DNA from: Halorubrum sodomense
Lineage (GTDB): Archaea; Halobacteriota; Halobacteria; Halobacteriales; Haloferacaceae
Assembly: GCF_900111935.1 (NCBI RefSeq)
Contig: NZ_FOYN01000003.1
Coordinates: 677,800 to 741,799, forward strand
DNA length: 64,000 nt
Reading direction: 5' to 3'
Shown piece by piece: positions 27,055 to 36,109 of the stretch; the first letter of the stretch is position 1, and every line of letters begins with the position of its first letter. The notes beneath the pieces are model-generated. The model saw nothing but the letters and a program-made list of their open reading frames with translations. It was not told the origin of the DNA and did not search any database. Both the position numbers and the translations under genes were made by a program.

Positions 27055-28155
27055 TTAACCCATTATTGTGGTTTGGAGAAAGAACTCGATCGTCATCAAG
27101 AGGAGGGGGAGAATTATCGATCCGATCAACCGGGCGATGATAGACACTCGGAGCGGATACAACCGCACCTGTTGGTACGTCTGATACTCATTCCTGAGTC
27201 GGGTAAGTTTCTGTTCGGTGACGGGGTCCGTGTTCGCGAGATCTGCACCCGCTCGTGGTTCGCCAGCCGTCCGCTTCAGCTCCTCGTATTGATCCCGTAT
27301 GTTCTCGAGGATCCGCTGACGAATCTCATTGGCCCGCTGACTGATCCTGATTGTCGGGTAGAGAAACGATAATCCAATGAAAACGGCGTACAGACTGCCC
27401 ATCACGTAGATGAGGGATCCTGCGGGCGGTCCGACCACCGCGGCGTACTGTAGTTGAAGGGGAAGCAGTAGCGAGCCGATGGAGAACAACCCAGTGGTTC
27501 GAATCGCATACCTTCCGATGATGCTCATTCCCCCTAGTCCGTCCGGATACATGGGATCGATGCGGAGTTCTAAGGAGGCGATGTTCCGAATAGTAAGGAC
27601 CGTCACGACGACCAACAAAAACCCGATGCCTACAATCGCTCCAATCCAGAGCAGAACGACAGATACCGCCCAAAACAGTGGATCAGTGACACCGAAGAGG
27701 CCATATTCCCGGAGAAACGGACCTCCCCAGGCCATCAGAATCGGGATAGGGGTTGACGCGAGGATGGCTGTCATCCACCAGTACCGATCGATCAGACTGC
27801 TGTATCGATCTACCAAACTCTGTGCTTGGGTTCGGTCCGAGGAGGCCACAATTCCGGTTACATCGTCGCGGAACGTCGGGAGGAGTTCCGCCTCGTAGTA
27901 CCAGATCAGGTACGGGGCCACAAGCAGAATGAGGAACACTGCGGCGAAGCTGAAGAGGTAACTAAGGGTCATGTACTGCCAGCGAAGCGCCAAATAAGCG
28001 ACTAGTACAATACTCGGTGGGAGACCGAACAGCAATGCGCTCGCCCCAGCGTATGACTTCACGCGCCGCTTTCCACGCTCAATCCATTCCGTGATCCACA
28101 ATTGACCGTTCAACGTGTCAGTATCCTCCGCATGCCTTGTCTGAGACTCTTCCAT
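27055..28155 (-). CDS. Island membrane protein, unknown function
   Basis: 366 residues, not recognised. A short polar N-terminus (about 35 residues) is followed by hydrophobic segments near residues 40-60, 65-90, 130-150, 160-190, 220-265 and a C-terminal one at 340-360. A charged, probably helical segment at about 275-325 (RANEIRQRILENIRDQYEEL) lies between. Codon use and GC are noticeably lower than in the core genes, which suggests recent transfer. It has its own promoter. It sits between toxin-antitoxin genes and a replication-gene fragment. Candidate functions include defence or membrane-stress effector, but nothing in the sequence proves either. Confidence 0.75.
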   Translation of the reverse strand: MEESQTRHAEDTDTLNGQLWITEWIERGKRRVKSYAGASALLFGLPPSIVLVAYLALRWQYMTLSYLFSFAAVFLILLVAPYLIWYYEAELLPTFRDDVTGIVASSDRTQAQSLVDRYSSLIDRYWWMTAILASTPIPILMAWGGPFLREYGLFGVTDPLFWAVSVVLLWIGAIVGIGFLLVVVTVLTIRNIASLELRIDPMYPDGLGGMSIIGRYAIRTTGLFSIGSLLLPLQLQYAAVVGPPAGSLIYVMGSLYAVFIGLSFLYPTIRISQRANEIRQRILENIRDQYEELKRTAGEPRAGADLANTDPVTEQKLTRLRNEYQTYQQVRLYPLRVSIIARLIGSIILPLLLMTIEFFLQTTIMG

Positions 28156-28460
28156 AGTTCAGTCACTTACTCACTTGTCACGAGATTGACCGAGACCTGA
28201 TATATAGGTTTTTTTGGGCCTGTTGGACCCCTGTGACAGATATCCAAGAGAACTCTTCACCCGGCTCACATTCTCTCTCACTTGGTCACATCATCAGTAA
28301 CAGTTCACTATGGTCGACGTAGGCGAACATCCGCGAATCGTTCGATGAAGCTGGTAACCGGGGACGAACAGGATCGGTAATGGCGTCAGCGCTGGGCATT
28401 CGGAACCATCCGGAACACTCTGCCGTCGGCTTATATCCCCACGCCGTGACCGGGTAAGAC
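28156..28460. other. Divergent promoter region between membrane protein and orc1 fragment
   Basis: 305 bp with no gene. TATATAGG at 28200-28207 (read on the minus strand) serves the membrane protein. TTATAT at 28431-28436 lies about 27 bases before the GTG of the orc1 fragment. A C-rich/T-rich middle contains CACTT-type repeats. No convincing origin (ORB) repeats were seen. Confidence 0.5.
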
Positions 28461-28784
28461 GTGATACGCGACGGAACGGTGTTCGACGACGATCACCTCC
28501 CCTCCACCATTGTCGGTCGGAATCGGCACATGAACGAGGTAACGGACGCGCTCGCACCGATTCAAGAGGACGTCCGTGCCGAGAACTGCTTCCTGTTCGG
28601 TCCCTCCGGCGTCGGGAAGACGACCGTCGCGAAGGCCGCCGTTCGCGAGCTCCGGCAGGAAGTCCTCGAAGTCCCCTACGCCTACGTGAACTGCTGGCAG
28701 GACTACACGCGGAACGCGGTCCTCGAACAGATCTCTCGCGACCTCGTCGGCGTCGATCACACTACGCCGACACCACAGTCCTGA
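28461..28784 (+). pseudogene. Orc1/Cdc6 replication initiator, N-terminal fragment
   Basis: From GTG 28461 the protein reads FDDDHLPSTIVGRNRHMNEV, Walker A GPSGVGKTT, then VPYAYVNCWQDYTRNAVLEQ, all typical of haloarchaeal Orc1/Cdc6. Homology ends after ISRDLVG at about residue 97, and the frame stops 10 residues later. Complete proteins are about 400 residues and also need Walker B, sensors and a winged helix, all absent. The promoter survives, so a short AAA+ fragment could still be made. Marks a former plasmid replication module. Confidence 0.8.
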
Positions 28785-28835
28785 GTAGACCTGTTCGTCG
28801 CCGTGTCTTCAACAGTAGTGTATGAGCACACTAAG

Positions 28836-28854
28836 TTTATTGAGAGCGGTCTCA
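28836..28854 (+). promoter_or_regulatory. TATA element and palindrome upstream of the AbrB antitoxin
   Basis: TTTATT at 28836-28841 overlaps the palindrome TGAGA-GCGG-TCTCA (28841-28854), 12-25 bases before the ATG at 28866. This is a plausible autoregulatory operator. A weaker GTGT-ACAC repeat lies at 28818-28831. Confidence 0.5.
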
Positions 28855-28865
28855 TACTCCCGAGC

Positions 28866-29117
28866 ATGAGCAGCGAGAGCGTTGATTCCGAAAGCAAGGT
28901 CTCGGGAAACCAGGCGAACATTCCCGCGCACATCCGTCGAGAGATGGAGATCGACGACGGTGACAAGCTCCGCTGGCAGATCGAGGACGACGGGACGCTC
29001 CGCGTGCGGGTCGTCCAACAGCGCAGCGGGACGTTCAGCGACTTCGACGGATACGACGGCGACCGGGAGACCGATGTCGAGAGCGAACACGACGCGTGGG
29101 GCGTCGACCCCGAGTAG
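28866..29117 (+). CDS. AbrB-family antitoxin
   Basis: 83 residues from ATG 28866. The swapped-hairpin AbrB DNA-binding fold is visible as SGNQANIPAHIRREMEIDDG then KLRWQIEDDGTLRVRVV. The C-terminal 30 acidic residues would bind the toxin. The vapC-type gene begins at the base after its stop. With its toxin truncated, it may be an orphan regulator. Confidence 0.8.
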   Translation: MSSESVDSESKVSGNQANIPAHIRREMEIDDGDKLRWQIEDDGTLRVRVVQQRSGTFSDFDGYDGDRETDVESEHDAWGVDPE

Positions 29118-29336
29118 ATGCCCCGGGCACTCGTCGACACGAGCGTTCTCTTCGCGGCGGCGTACCGTCGGGACAGCGCACACGGGGACGCACTCCCGAT
29201 CCTCAAGGGGATCGACACCGCGGACCTCCCGGAAGCGGTGATTCTAGATTACGCCGACACCTCGTCGGTCAGGGAGGTCGGTCGGGCGGACGTCCCCGAC
29301 GCGGTCCGCGACGCGGTGTCGTGGCCCGGCGGGTGA
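29118..29336 (+). pseudogene. PIN-domain toxin (VapC type), truncated
   Basis: The frame starts MPRALVDTSVLFAAAYRRD with the first catalytic Asp (Asp7), continues ILKGIDTADLPEAVILDY, then leaves the family at about residue 45. PIN toxins are about 130-140 residues and need further Asp/Glu ligands, all missing here. The last 27 residues are unrelated. The RNase activity should be lost. Confidence 0.75.
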
Positions 29337-29631
29337 TCGCTCGGGAGATCGGTCGCGCGGCACGGGAGGTGCGTCTCGGCGGCGCGGCGGAGCGGCTGCG
29401 AGAACTCGTCGTCCCGGCAGCGCGTCACGAGGATGGGGGCGTCGTGGACACGGGCGACGCGCGCGACCGACGCGACCGCGCGGACGAACTGAAAGACCAC
29501 GCCGAGGAGGATCACCCCGACGCGTACGGTGAGACTTCGGGGACAGAGCGTAGCGTCGGACCACCAGATCGAGCCGTGAAGGAAGGTGCTGCCTGTCCGA
29601 CCTGTGGACGAGAGGGTGTGAAAAAAAGTGG
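29337..29631 (+). pseudogene. Possible 3' fragment of a gene ending in a Cys pair
   Basis: The plus-strand frame ending at 29635 keeps a G/C third-position bias from about 29320. It reads VIAREIGRAAREVRLGG and ends CPTCGREGVKKSG. No start codon belongs to it, and its upstream part is antisense-like. It may be the tail of a gene joined to vapC by deletion. The family is not recognised. Confidence 0.35.
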
Positions 29632-31401
29632 CTAGTCTTCGTCTTCGCCGTCGTCAGCGTCGTTGCCCCGTCCGCGTCCCACGCCGGGTCCATTTTCCGC
29701 CGCAGCCGCGTCCTCCGGTAACGGGGTTACCTCGAACAGGGCGACGGTCCCACTAACTTCGTATCCGGCAGCGAACAGTGGGTTGTTCGTCGGACTACCG
29801 TCGGCGGAAATGAACTCCAAGCCTTCCGGGCTGAAATCTCCACCGCGGCCCGGACTCTCAGGGTTTTCAGCGAGATCGCCGAATCCGATCGAGAAGTCGC
29901 GGTTGACTACTGTTTGGATGTAGCGCGGGTTCGCGGGCGTGGTCACGTCGTAGACGAATATCCCAGATCCGCGCTCGATACCGACGAACGCGAACGTCCG
30001 GTCGCCGACCTGTCCGATTTCGATGCCTTCTGTCTGTGGACCGCCCGAAGTAGCCCCTTGGAACCCGGCCGGGAACTGCTCGGCGTACCGCTTTGGTAAC
30101 TCGTTGCCGCTTTCGAACACTAATTGTAAGCCGTTGTCAGTGGCCTCCCAGATGGCGAATGAGCGGGTTCCGAACAGATACAACTCTTCGAACTGGCCGT
30201 CGTTATCGTGGTCGCCAAGCTGGTTCGTTACCTCGAGATTGCCCAAGTTTTCGGGGCGTTTGAGCGCTTCAACGCTATCGACAAACGGGTTCTCTGAGAG
30301 CCGGGGCGCGAAAGCGTCGTCCGCCAACGACAGATCGCTCACGGTTGACACCTCGTAATCGCGCGAATCACCTTCATTCGCGGTGATGAGATACTGGCGC
30401 CCGGCGACTTCGTACGCCCGAATCCCATCGGGCTGGTACATGCCTTTGACCGGCCAGTTCTGGAAACTGATCACGTCTTCGTCACCGGCGTCGGCGTCGC
30501 TCGTGTCGAGCTCATTGCCCGGAAGCGAGAAGTCCTTGAATCCGAGCCCGGATATCTCCGCAATCTCGGCGCGTTGAATATCGACTCTCGCAACGGCGTT
30601 GTTCTCTTGGAGACTCACGTACGCCGTTCCGGAGTCGGGCGTTACCGTGACAAATTCCGGTTCGAAGTCTGTCGAAGGGCGAGGGTCCTCGACCGCTGCG
30701 CTTGCCCCGTACACGCGGACGCCCTCCGCACGGAGCGCATCGATGTCGTCGTCAAACGGGGTGAAATCGAGGGTTTCAACCCGCGGAGCATCTCTCCGCG
30801 TGACGTCGATAATGCTGATCGAGCCTCGGGGGTCGGTCCGACTCCCCGGAGACTCGTCGAAGGCGGGCTCGCCTTCGTTCGCCGAAAGAACGTACTGACC
30901 GTCAGGCGTGATGGTCACCTTGTCGGGCAACGCTCCGACATCTGCCACGGCCAGCAGCTCGAGTTCGCTCGGGTCGTAGAGGGCGACGAATCCGGCTGCT
31001 TGTGGGTTCTCGTTTTCGACTGCCACCGCGACGAGATCGCCCACTACGTCGACGCTGTTTGCCCCGCCGCCGTTATCGACATCCGCAGCGGCGTCAAGAA
31101 CGGCGGCCTGCTCCGGCGCAGCGGGGTCCGTGACATCGAGCACTTCGATCTGCCCGGCGCCAGAGTTCACAACAAACAGCCGGGACCGTGATGCGTCGTA
31201 GGCGACGATCTCTGCGCCCCCGTCAAACTCGCCCGTCTCATAGCGCCCTACACGCCGGAGACTGACTCCCTCGACGTCATTGTGAGAGTCCTCGTCTCTC
31301 TCCGGCGGGCCCCGTTGAAACACTCGAGTTCCGACCAGAGCAGTCAACGACAGGCCACCTGTAGTACCGAGTACTGCCCGCCTGGAATAGTCGCGTTTCA
31401 C
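29632..31401 (-). CDS. Exported choice-of-anchor I beta-propeller protein
   Basis: 589 residues. Tat-like signal SRRAVLGTTGG, then a long propeller: GGAEIVAYDASRSRLFVVNS, LPDKVTITPDGQYVLSANEG, FVTVTPDSGTAYVSLQENNA, YLITANEGDSRDYE, PEGLEFISADGSP. This is the choice-of-anchor I family, secreted beta-propellers often linked to phosphatase or adhesin proteins. The C-terminus is an acidic tail, with no sorting motif visible. It lies at the right side of the island; whether it is cargo or ancestral is unclear. Confidence 0.85.
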   Translation of the reverse strand: MKRDYSRRAVLGTTGGLSLTALVGTRVFQRGPPERDEDSHNDVEGVSLRRVGRYETGEFDGGAEIVAYDASRSRLFVVNSGAGQIEVLDVTDPAAPEQAAVLDAAADVDNGGGANSVDVVGDLVAVAVENENPQAAGFVALYDPSELELLAVADVGALPDKVTITPDGQYVLSANEGEPAFDESPGSRTDPRGSISIIDVTRRDAPRVETLDFTPFDDDIDALRAEGVRVYGASAAVEDPRPSTDFEPEFVTVTPDSGTAYVSLQENNAVARVDIQRAEIAEISGLGFKDFSLPGNELDTSDADAGDEDVISFQNWPVKGMYQPDGIRAYEVAGRQYLITANEGDSRDYEVSTVSDLSLADDAFAPRLSENPFVDSVEALKRPENLGNLEVTNQLGDHDNDGQFEELYLFGTRSFAIWEATDNGLQLVFESGNELPKRYAEQFPAGFQGATSGGPQTEGIEIGQVGDRTFAFVGIERGSGIFVYDVTTPANPRYIQTVVNRDFSIGFGDLAENPESPGRGGDFSPEGLEFISADGSPTNNPLFAAGYEVSGTVALFEVTPLPEDAAAAENGPGVGRGRGNDADDGEDED

Positions 31402-31660
<259 letters not shown>

Positions 31661-31789
31661 ACCCTCCCGCTCAACGTGGCTGTGTGCTGACCCCGATGTC
31701 AGGCGTGACGACCCTCGGGAGAAAGCGGCGACGACTCCGGGGGGGTGCCACTACGTTTAACCGGTCCGGACGAGATGTTACCAACGATC

Positions 31790-32788
31790 ATGAAGAAGCT
31801 GATCAACGATCCGGACGACGTCGTCGACGAGATGCTCGACGGGATGACCGCGGCGCATCCCGACCGCCTGCGGCGGCTGCCGGACACGCAGGTGCTCGTG
31901 CGCGACGACGGTCCGGTCGACGACAAGGTGGCGCTGGTGACCGGGGGCGGCAGCGGCCACGAGCCGACGCACGCGGGGTACATCGGCGACGGCATGCTCG
32001 ACGGGGCGGCCGCGGGCGACGTGTTCTCCTCGCCGACCGCCGACGAGTTCGAGGAACTGATCGGCGCCTGCGACGCGGGCGACGGCGTCCTCGCGATAAT
32101 CAAGAACTACGAGGGCGACGTGATGAACTTCGAGACCGCCATCGAGCTCGCGGAGATGGAGGGCGTCGAGGTCGAGAGCGTCGTGGTGAACGACGACGTG
32201 GCCGTCGAGGACTCGCTGTACACCTCCGGGCGCCGGGGCGTCTGCGGGACGATCCTCGTCCACAAGGCCGCGGGCGCGAAGGCCGCACAGGGCGCCGACC
32301 TCTCGGAGGTCAAGCGCGTCGCCGAGAAGGTGGTCGACAACGTCGGCACGATGGGCACCGCGCTCACCTCCTGCGTCACCCCGGAGAAGGGCGAGCCAAC
32401 CTTCGACCTCGGCGACGACGAGATCGAGCTCGGCATCGGGATCCACGGCGAGCCGGGCACCGAGCGCACCGAAGCGATGCCCGCGGACGAGGTGACCGAA
32501 CACCTCACCGAGGCGGTCCTCGACGACCTCGACCTCGACGAGGGACAGGAGGTGCTCACGGTCGTCAACGGGATGGGCGCCACGCCGCAGATGGAGCTGT
32601 TCGTCCTCAACCGCCGGCTGCAGGAGCTGCTCGGCGAGCGCGGCTTGGAGACGTACGACGCCTGGGTCGGCGACTACATGACATCGCTGGACATGGCCGG
32701 GGCGTCGATCACGGTGTGCGCGGTCGACGACGAGCTGAAGGAGCTGTTCGACGCGCCGGCCGACACGCCGGCGCTGACCGTCAAATGA
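31790..32788 (+). CDS. dhaK: Dihydroxyacetone kinase subunit DhaK
   Basis: 332 residues. Binds dihydroxyacetone (DHA) for phosphorylation by DhaL. GGGSGHEPTHAGYIGDGMLD carries the active-site His57; the His that binds DHA covalently is His219 in GIGIHGEPG. ATG 31790 matches the family start MKKLINDP and lies about 30 bases after a TTTAA box (31756-31760). First gene of a dhaKLM operon; its stop overlaps dhaL by ATGA. The enzyme feeds DHA into glycolysis as DHA phosphate, relevant for cells living on algal glycerol overflow. Confidence 0.96.
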   Translation: MKKLINDPDDVVDEMLDGMTAAHPDRLRRLPDTQVLVRDDGPVDDKVALVTGGGSGHEPTHAGYIGDGMLDGAAAGDVFSSPTADEFEELIGACDAGDGVLAIIKNYEGDVMNFETAIELAEMEGVEVESVVVNDDVAVEDSLYTSGRRGVCGTILVHKAAGAKAAQGADLSEVKRVAEKVVDNVGTMGTALTSCVTPEKGEPTFDLGDDEIELGIGIHGEPGTERTEAMPADEVTEHLTEAVLDDLDLDEGQEVLTVVNGMGATPQMELFVLNRRLQELLGERGLETYDAWVGDYMTSLDMAGASITVCAVDDELKELFDAPADTPALTVK

Positions 32789-33522
32789 GCGACGACGGCG
32801 CGGCGGTCGTCGCGGCCGTCGAGGCGATCGCCGAGCGCATCGAGAACGAGCGGGACCACCTGACCCAGCTCGACTCCGCGATCGGCGACGCCGACCACGG
32901 CGGGAACATGGCGCGCGGCTGGGCCGCGGCGGCCGAGGCCGCGCGCGACCTCGACGACCCGGACGCCGAGACCGTCGCGAAGACGGTCGGCAAGACGCTG
33001 ATGGCCGAGGTCGGCGGCGCCTCCGGACCGCTGTTCGGCGGGTCGCTCGTGTTCGCGGCGGGCGAGCTCGACGAGGGGATCACCCCCGAGACCGCGGTCG
33101 CGTTCGCGGAGACGTACCTGGAGAAGGTCGAGGACCGGGGCGACGCGCGCGTCGGCGACCAGACGATGGTGGACGCGCTGACGCCCGCGGTCCACGCGTT
33201 CAAGAAGTCGATCGAGGTCGACGACCTGGAGCCGATCGAGGCGCTCGCGAAGGCGGTCGACGCCGCGGAGCGCGGCGTCGCGTTCACCGTCCCGATCCGC
33301 GCCCGGAAGGGCCGGGCCTCGTATCTCGGCTGGCGCTCGGTCGGCCACCAGGACCCGGGGGCGACCAGCACCCTGTTCATCCTCGAAGAGGTCCTCGACG
33401 TCGCCGCGGACCGGCTCGGCGTCGAGGTCCCGGAGACGGACGCCTCGTCGCCGACGATCCCGGACGAGGACCCCGACGAGGCGGCAGAGGACGGCTCCGC
33501 GGCGGCCTCGGAGGACGACTGA
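32785..33522 (+). CDS. dhaL: Dihydroxyacetone kinase subunit DhaL
   Basis: 245 residues. ADP-binding subunit with the Asp triad Asp30, Asp35 and Asp37 (LDSAIGDADHGGN) that holds Mg-ADP, plus GGASGPLFGGS. In PTS-type systems bound ADP is rephosphorylated by DhaM and never exchanged. A 35-residue acidic C-terminal tail is added to the usual ~210 residues. Starts inside the dhaK stop (ATGA) and its TGA overlaps the dhaM ATG. Confidence 0.95.
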   Translation: MSDDGAAVVAAVEAIAERIENERDHLTQLDSAIGDADHGGNMARGWAAAAEAARDLDDPDAETVAKTVGKTLMAEVGGASGPLFGGSLVFAAGELDEGITPETAVAFAETYLEKVEDRGDARVGDQTMVDALTPAVHAFKKSIEVDDLEPIEALAKAVDAAERGVAFTVPIRARKGRASYLGWRSVGHQDPGATSTLFILEEVLDVAADRLGVEVPETDASSPTIPDEDPDEAAEDGSAAASEDD

Positions 33523-33923
33523 TGGTCGGGATCGTCGTCGTCTCGCACAGCGAGCGCGCCGCGGAGGGGATCGCGGAGGTCGCCGCCGAGATGGCCGGCG
33601 ACACCCGCATCGAGCCGGTCGGCGGCGACGGGAAGGGCGGGATCGGCACCGTCCCCGACGCCATCGAGGACGCCATCGACGCCGCGGCCGGGGAGGGGAG
33701 TGACGCCGCCGACGCGGACGGCGTCGTCGTCCTCGTCGACCTCGGCAGCGCGGTGATGAACGCGGACGTCGCCGTCGAACTGAGCGAGGCGGAGGCGGTA
33801 ATCGCCGACGCCCCCGTCCTCGAGGGCGCGGTCAACGCGGCGGTCGCGGCCACCGACCCGTCGGCCACGATGGAGTCCGTTCGCGAGCAGGCCGAGGCGG
33901 CGCGCGATATGGAGAAGCTGTAG
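33522..33923 (+). CDS. dhaM: PTS-dependent dihydroxyacetone kinase phosphotransfer subunit DhaM
   Basis: 133 residues, an EIIA-mannose-like domain only. The phospho-accepting His9 lies in VVSHSERAAEG; VVLVDLGSAVMN is the conserved core. It receives phosphate from HPr and passes it to DhaL-ADP. E. coli DhaM carries fused HPr and EI-like domains; here these are separate genes, which lie just downstream on the opposite strand. Confidence 0.94.
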   Translation: MVGIVVVSHSERAAEGIAEVAAEMAGDTRIEPVGGDGKGGIGTVPDAIEDAIDAAAGEGSDAADADGVVVLVDLGSAVMNADVAVELSEAEAVIADAPVLEGAVNAAVAATDPSATMESVREQAEAARDMEKL

Positions 33924-33952
33924 GCCGCGACCCTTCGTCGCTTCCGTTCGAC

Positions 33953-35671
33953 CTACGATTCGCGGTCGTCGAGGCCAAGCACGTCCAGCACCTCGCCGCG
34001 CGTCTCGCAGGCGACCGCGTCGGCCGCGAGCGACCGGGCGTCGTCGAACTCGACCTCGCGAACCCGGCGTTTCACGTCCGGCACCGTCACCGCGCTCATG
34101 CTGAGCTCGTCGAAGCCCAGCCCGACGAGCAGCTCCGTCAGCGCCGGGTCGCCGGCCATCTCGCCGCACATCCCGGCCCACGCGTCGGTCCCCTCGACGG
34201 CCGCGGTCGTCCGGTCGAGCGCGCGCAACACCGCCGGGTGGAGCGGATCGTGGTACTCTGCCACCGCGTCGTTGCCGCGGTCGGCCGCCATCACGTACCC
34301 CGCGAGGTCGTTCGTCCCGACGCTCAGGAAGTCGAGCCGCTCGGCGAGCGCGTCCGCGAGGAACGCCGCCGCCGGCGTCTCGACCATCGCGCCCAGCTCG
34401 GGGACCGCGTGGTCGACGCCCTCGCTCGCAAGGTCGTCGGCGACCGACTCGACGGTCGCGACCGCGCGCTCGACCTCCTCGACGCGGGTGACCAGCGGGA
34501 ACATCACCGCGAGCCCGTCGCCGGCGTCGGTCGCCGCGGCGCGCAGCAGCGCCCGGAGCTGCGTCTCGAAGAGGTCGTCGTGCTCGTCGAGCGACAGCCG
34601 GATCCCCCGCCGCCCGAGGAACGGGTTCGGCTCGTCGGGGAGCACCAGGTAGGGAATCGGCTTGTCGCCGCCGACGTCGAGCGTCCGCACGACGACGCGG
34701 TCGTCGGGGAACGCCGACAGCGAGGCCCTCACGGCCTCGTACTGCTCCGCCTCGCTCGGCGGCGCCTCGCGGTCGACGAAGAGGAACTCGCTCCGGAACA
34801 GCCCGATCCCGTCCGCGCCGCGCTCGGTCGCCGGCCCCAGCTCGGCCTCGCCGCCGACGTTGGCGGCGACCTCGACCGGCCGGCCGTCGGCCGTCTCGAC
34901 GCGCTCGCGGATCGCGTCCGGACCCGCCTCCCGCACCGCGTCGCGGCGCGCCTCGTCCGGGTCGACGACGACCTCGCCGGCCTCACCGTCGACGAGGACC
35001 GTTTCCCCGTCCGCGACCGATTCGAGCGCCTCGCCGACGCCGACGACCGCGGGGATCGCCAGCGACCGCGCGATGATCGCGGCGTGAGAGGTGCGGCCCC
35101 CCTCGACCGTCGCGATCCCGGCGACCGCGTCGGGGTCGAGCGCGGCGGTGTCGCTCGGCGTGAGCCGCTCCGCCAGCAGGACCGTCCCCTCGGGGAGCGC
35201 GGCGAGGTCGGCGGCGGTCGACCCGCCGGATTCGCGGTTGAGGAGCGCGCGGAGCAACCGGTCGCGGACGTCGCGCAGGTCGTCGGCGCGCTCGGCCATC
35301 CGGCCCTCCATCCCCTCGAACTGCGAGACGGCCTCGTCGAACCGGTCCGCGACGGCGTGCGCCGCGGGCGTCCCCTCGCGGACGGCGGCCTCGACGTCCT
35401 CGACGATCGTCGGGTCGTCGAGGAACCCCTCGTGGGCCTCGAACACCGCCGCCTCCTCCTCGCCCACGCGCTCGGCCGTCCGGTCGCGGGCATCACGCAG
35501 GGCCTCCCGCACGGCGTCCCGGGCCGCCTCGTATCGGTCCAGTTCGGCGTGGACGTCGACCGACTCGGGGTCGGGTCGGTCGGGGAGCGTCAGGTCGGCG
35601 TCGGGGCGGTACCAGCGCGCCGTCCCGACCCCCGAGCGCGGCGTGCTGCCGACGCCGTCGAACGTCCTCAC
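33953..35671 (-). CDS. ptsI: Phosphoenolpyruvate-protein phosphotransferase (PTS enzyme I)
   Basis: 572 residues, normal length. Autophosphorylates from PEP at His196 in GGRTSHAAIIARSL, then charges HPr. The PEP-binding barrel is seen in GIGLFRSEFLF, LDVGGDKPIPYL, FLSVGTNDLAGYVMA, and Cys in WAGMCGEMAG. Start ATG 35671 overlaps the ptsH stop (ATGA). Convergent with dhaKLM, 29 bp apart, so all PTS-DHA parts are in one locus. Confidence 0.96.
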   Translation of the reverse strand: MRTFDGVGSTPRSGVGTARWYRPDADLTLPDRPDPESVDVHAELDRYEAARDAVREALRDARDRTAERVGEEEAAVFEAHEGFLDDPTIVEDVEAAVREGTPAAHAVADRFDEAVSQFEGMEGRMAERADDLRDVRDRLLRALLNRESGGSTAADLAALPEGTVLLAERLTPSDTAALDPDAVAGIATVEGGRTSHAAIIARSLAIPAVVGVGEALESVADGETVLVDGEAGEVVVDPDEARRDAVREAGPDAIRERVETADGRPVEVAANVGGEAELGPATERGADGIGLFRSEFLFVDREAPPSEAEQYEAVRASLSAFPDDRVVVRTLDVGGDKPIPYLVLPDEPNPFLGRRGIRLSLDEHDDLFETQLRALLRAAATDAGDGLAVMFPLVTRVEEVERAVATVESVADDLASEGVDHAVPELGAMVETPAAAFLADALAERLDFLSVGTNDLAGYVMAADRGNDAVAEYHDPLHPAVLRALDRTTAAVEGTDAWAGMCGEMAGDPALTELLVGLGFDELSMSAVTVPDVKRRVREVEFDDARSLAADAVACETRGEVLDVLGLDDRES

Positions 35672-36012
35672 GGCGCGCCCTCCGCCTCGTCGCCGCCGTC
35701 GGTTTCGTCCTCGCCGTCGGTCTCGTCATCCTCCTCCGCCGCGTCCTCGACCGGGCTCGTGAGCAGATCGCAGACCGCGTCCAGGGCCGCCTCGGCGTCG
35801 GGGCCCTCGGCGACGACGCGGACCGGCTCGCCGTGCTCGACGTTCAGCCCGCTGACGGAGAGCATGCTGTCGGCGCGGACGAGGCCGTCGTCGCCGTCGT
35901 CGTCGCGCCCGATCGACACGTCGGCGTCGAATCGGTTCGCCGTCTGTACCAGCTTCGAGGCGGGCCGCGCGTGGAGGCCGGCCTCGGGTTCGACCGTGAC
36001 GGTCCGTTCCAT
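35668..36012 (-). CDS. ptsH: HPr phosphocarrier protein
   Basis: 114 residues. The active-site His14 lies in GLHARPASKLVQTA. The regulatory-Ser region reads DSMLSVSGLNVEHG. The core is about 88 residues, followed by a very acidic tail of about 26. It carries phosphate from EI to DhaM and, if present elsewhere, to sugar EII proteins. Confidence 0.94.
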   Translation of the reverse strand: MERTVTVEPEAGLHARPASKLVQTANRFDADVSIGRDDDGDDGLVRADSMLSVSGLNVEHGEPVRVVAEGPDAEAALDAVCDLLTSPVEDAAEEDDETDGEDETDGGDEAEGAP

Positions 36013-36109
36013 AGGGACGGGTTGGACCCCGGCGGGTAATAGCTGATCGGGGTCTCCGGGGACTCGGCTACGAGGGCCGGGGAGCGAGAGCGAGCGGACG
36101 GGCCGCCAC

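Noticed and set aside
28156-28460. Replication origin beside the orc1 fragment
   Set aside because: No paired origin-recognition repeats could be recognised, and the initiator is truncated.
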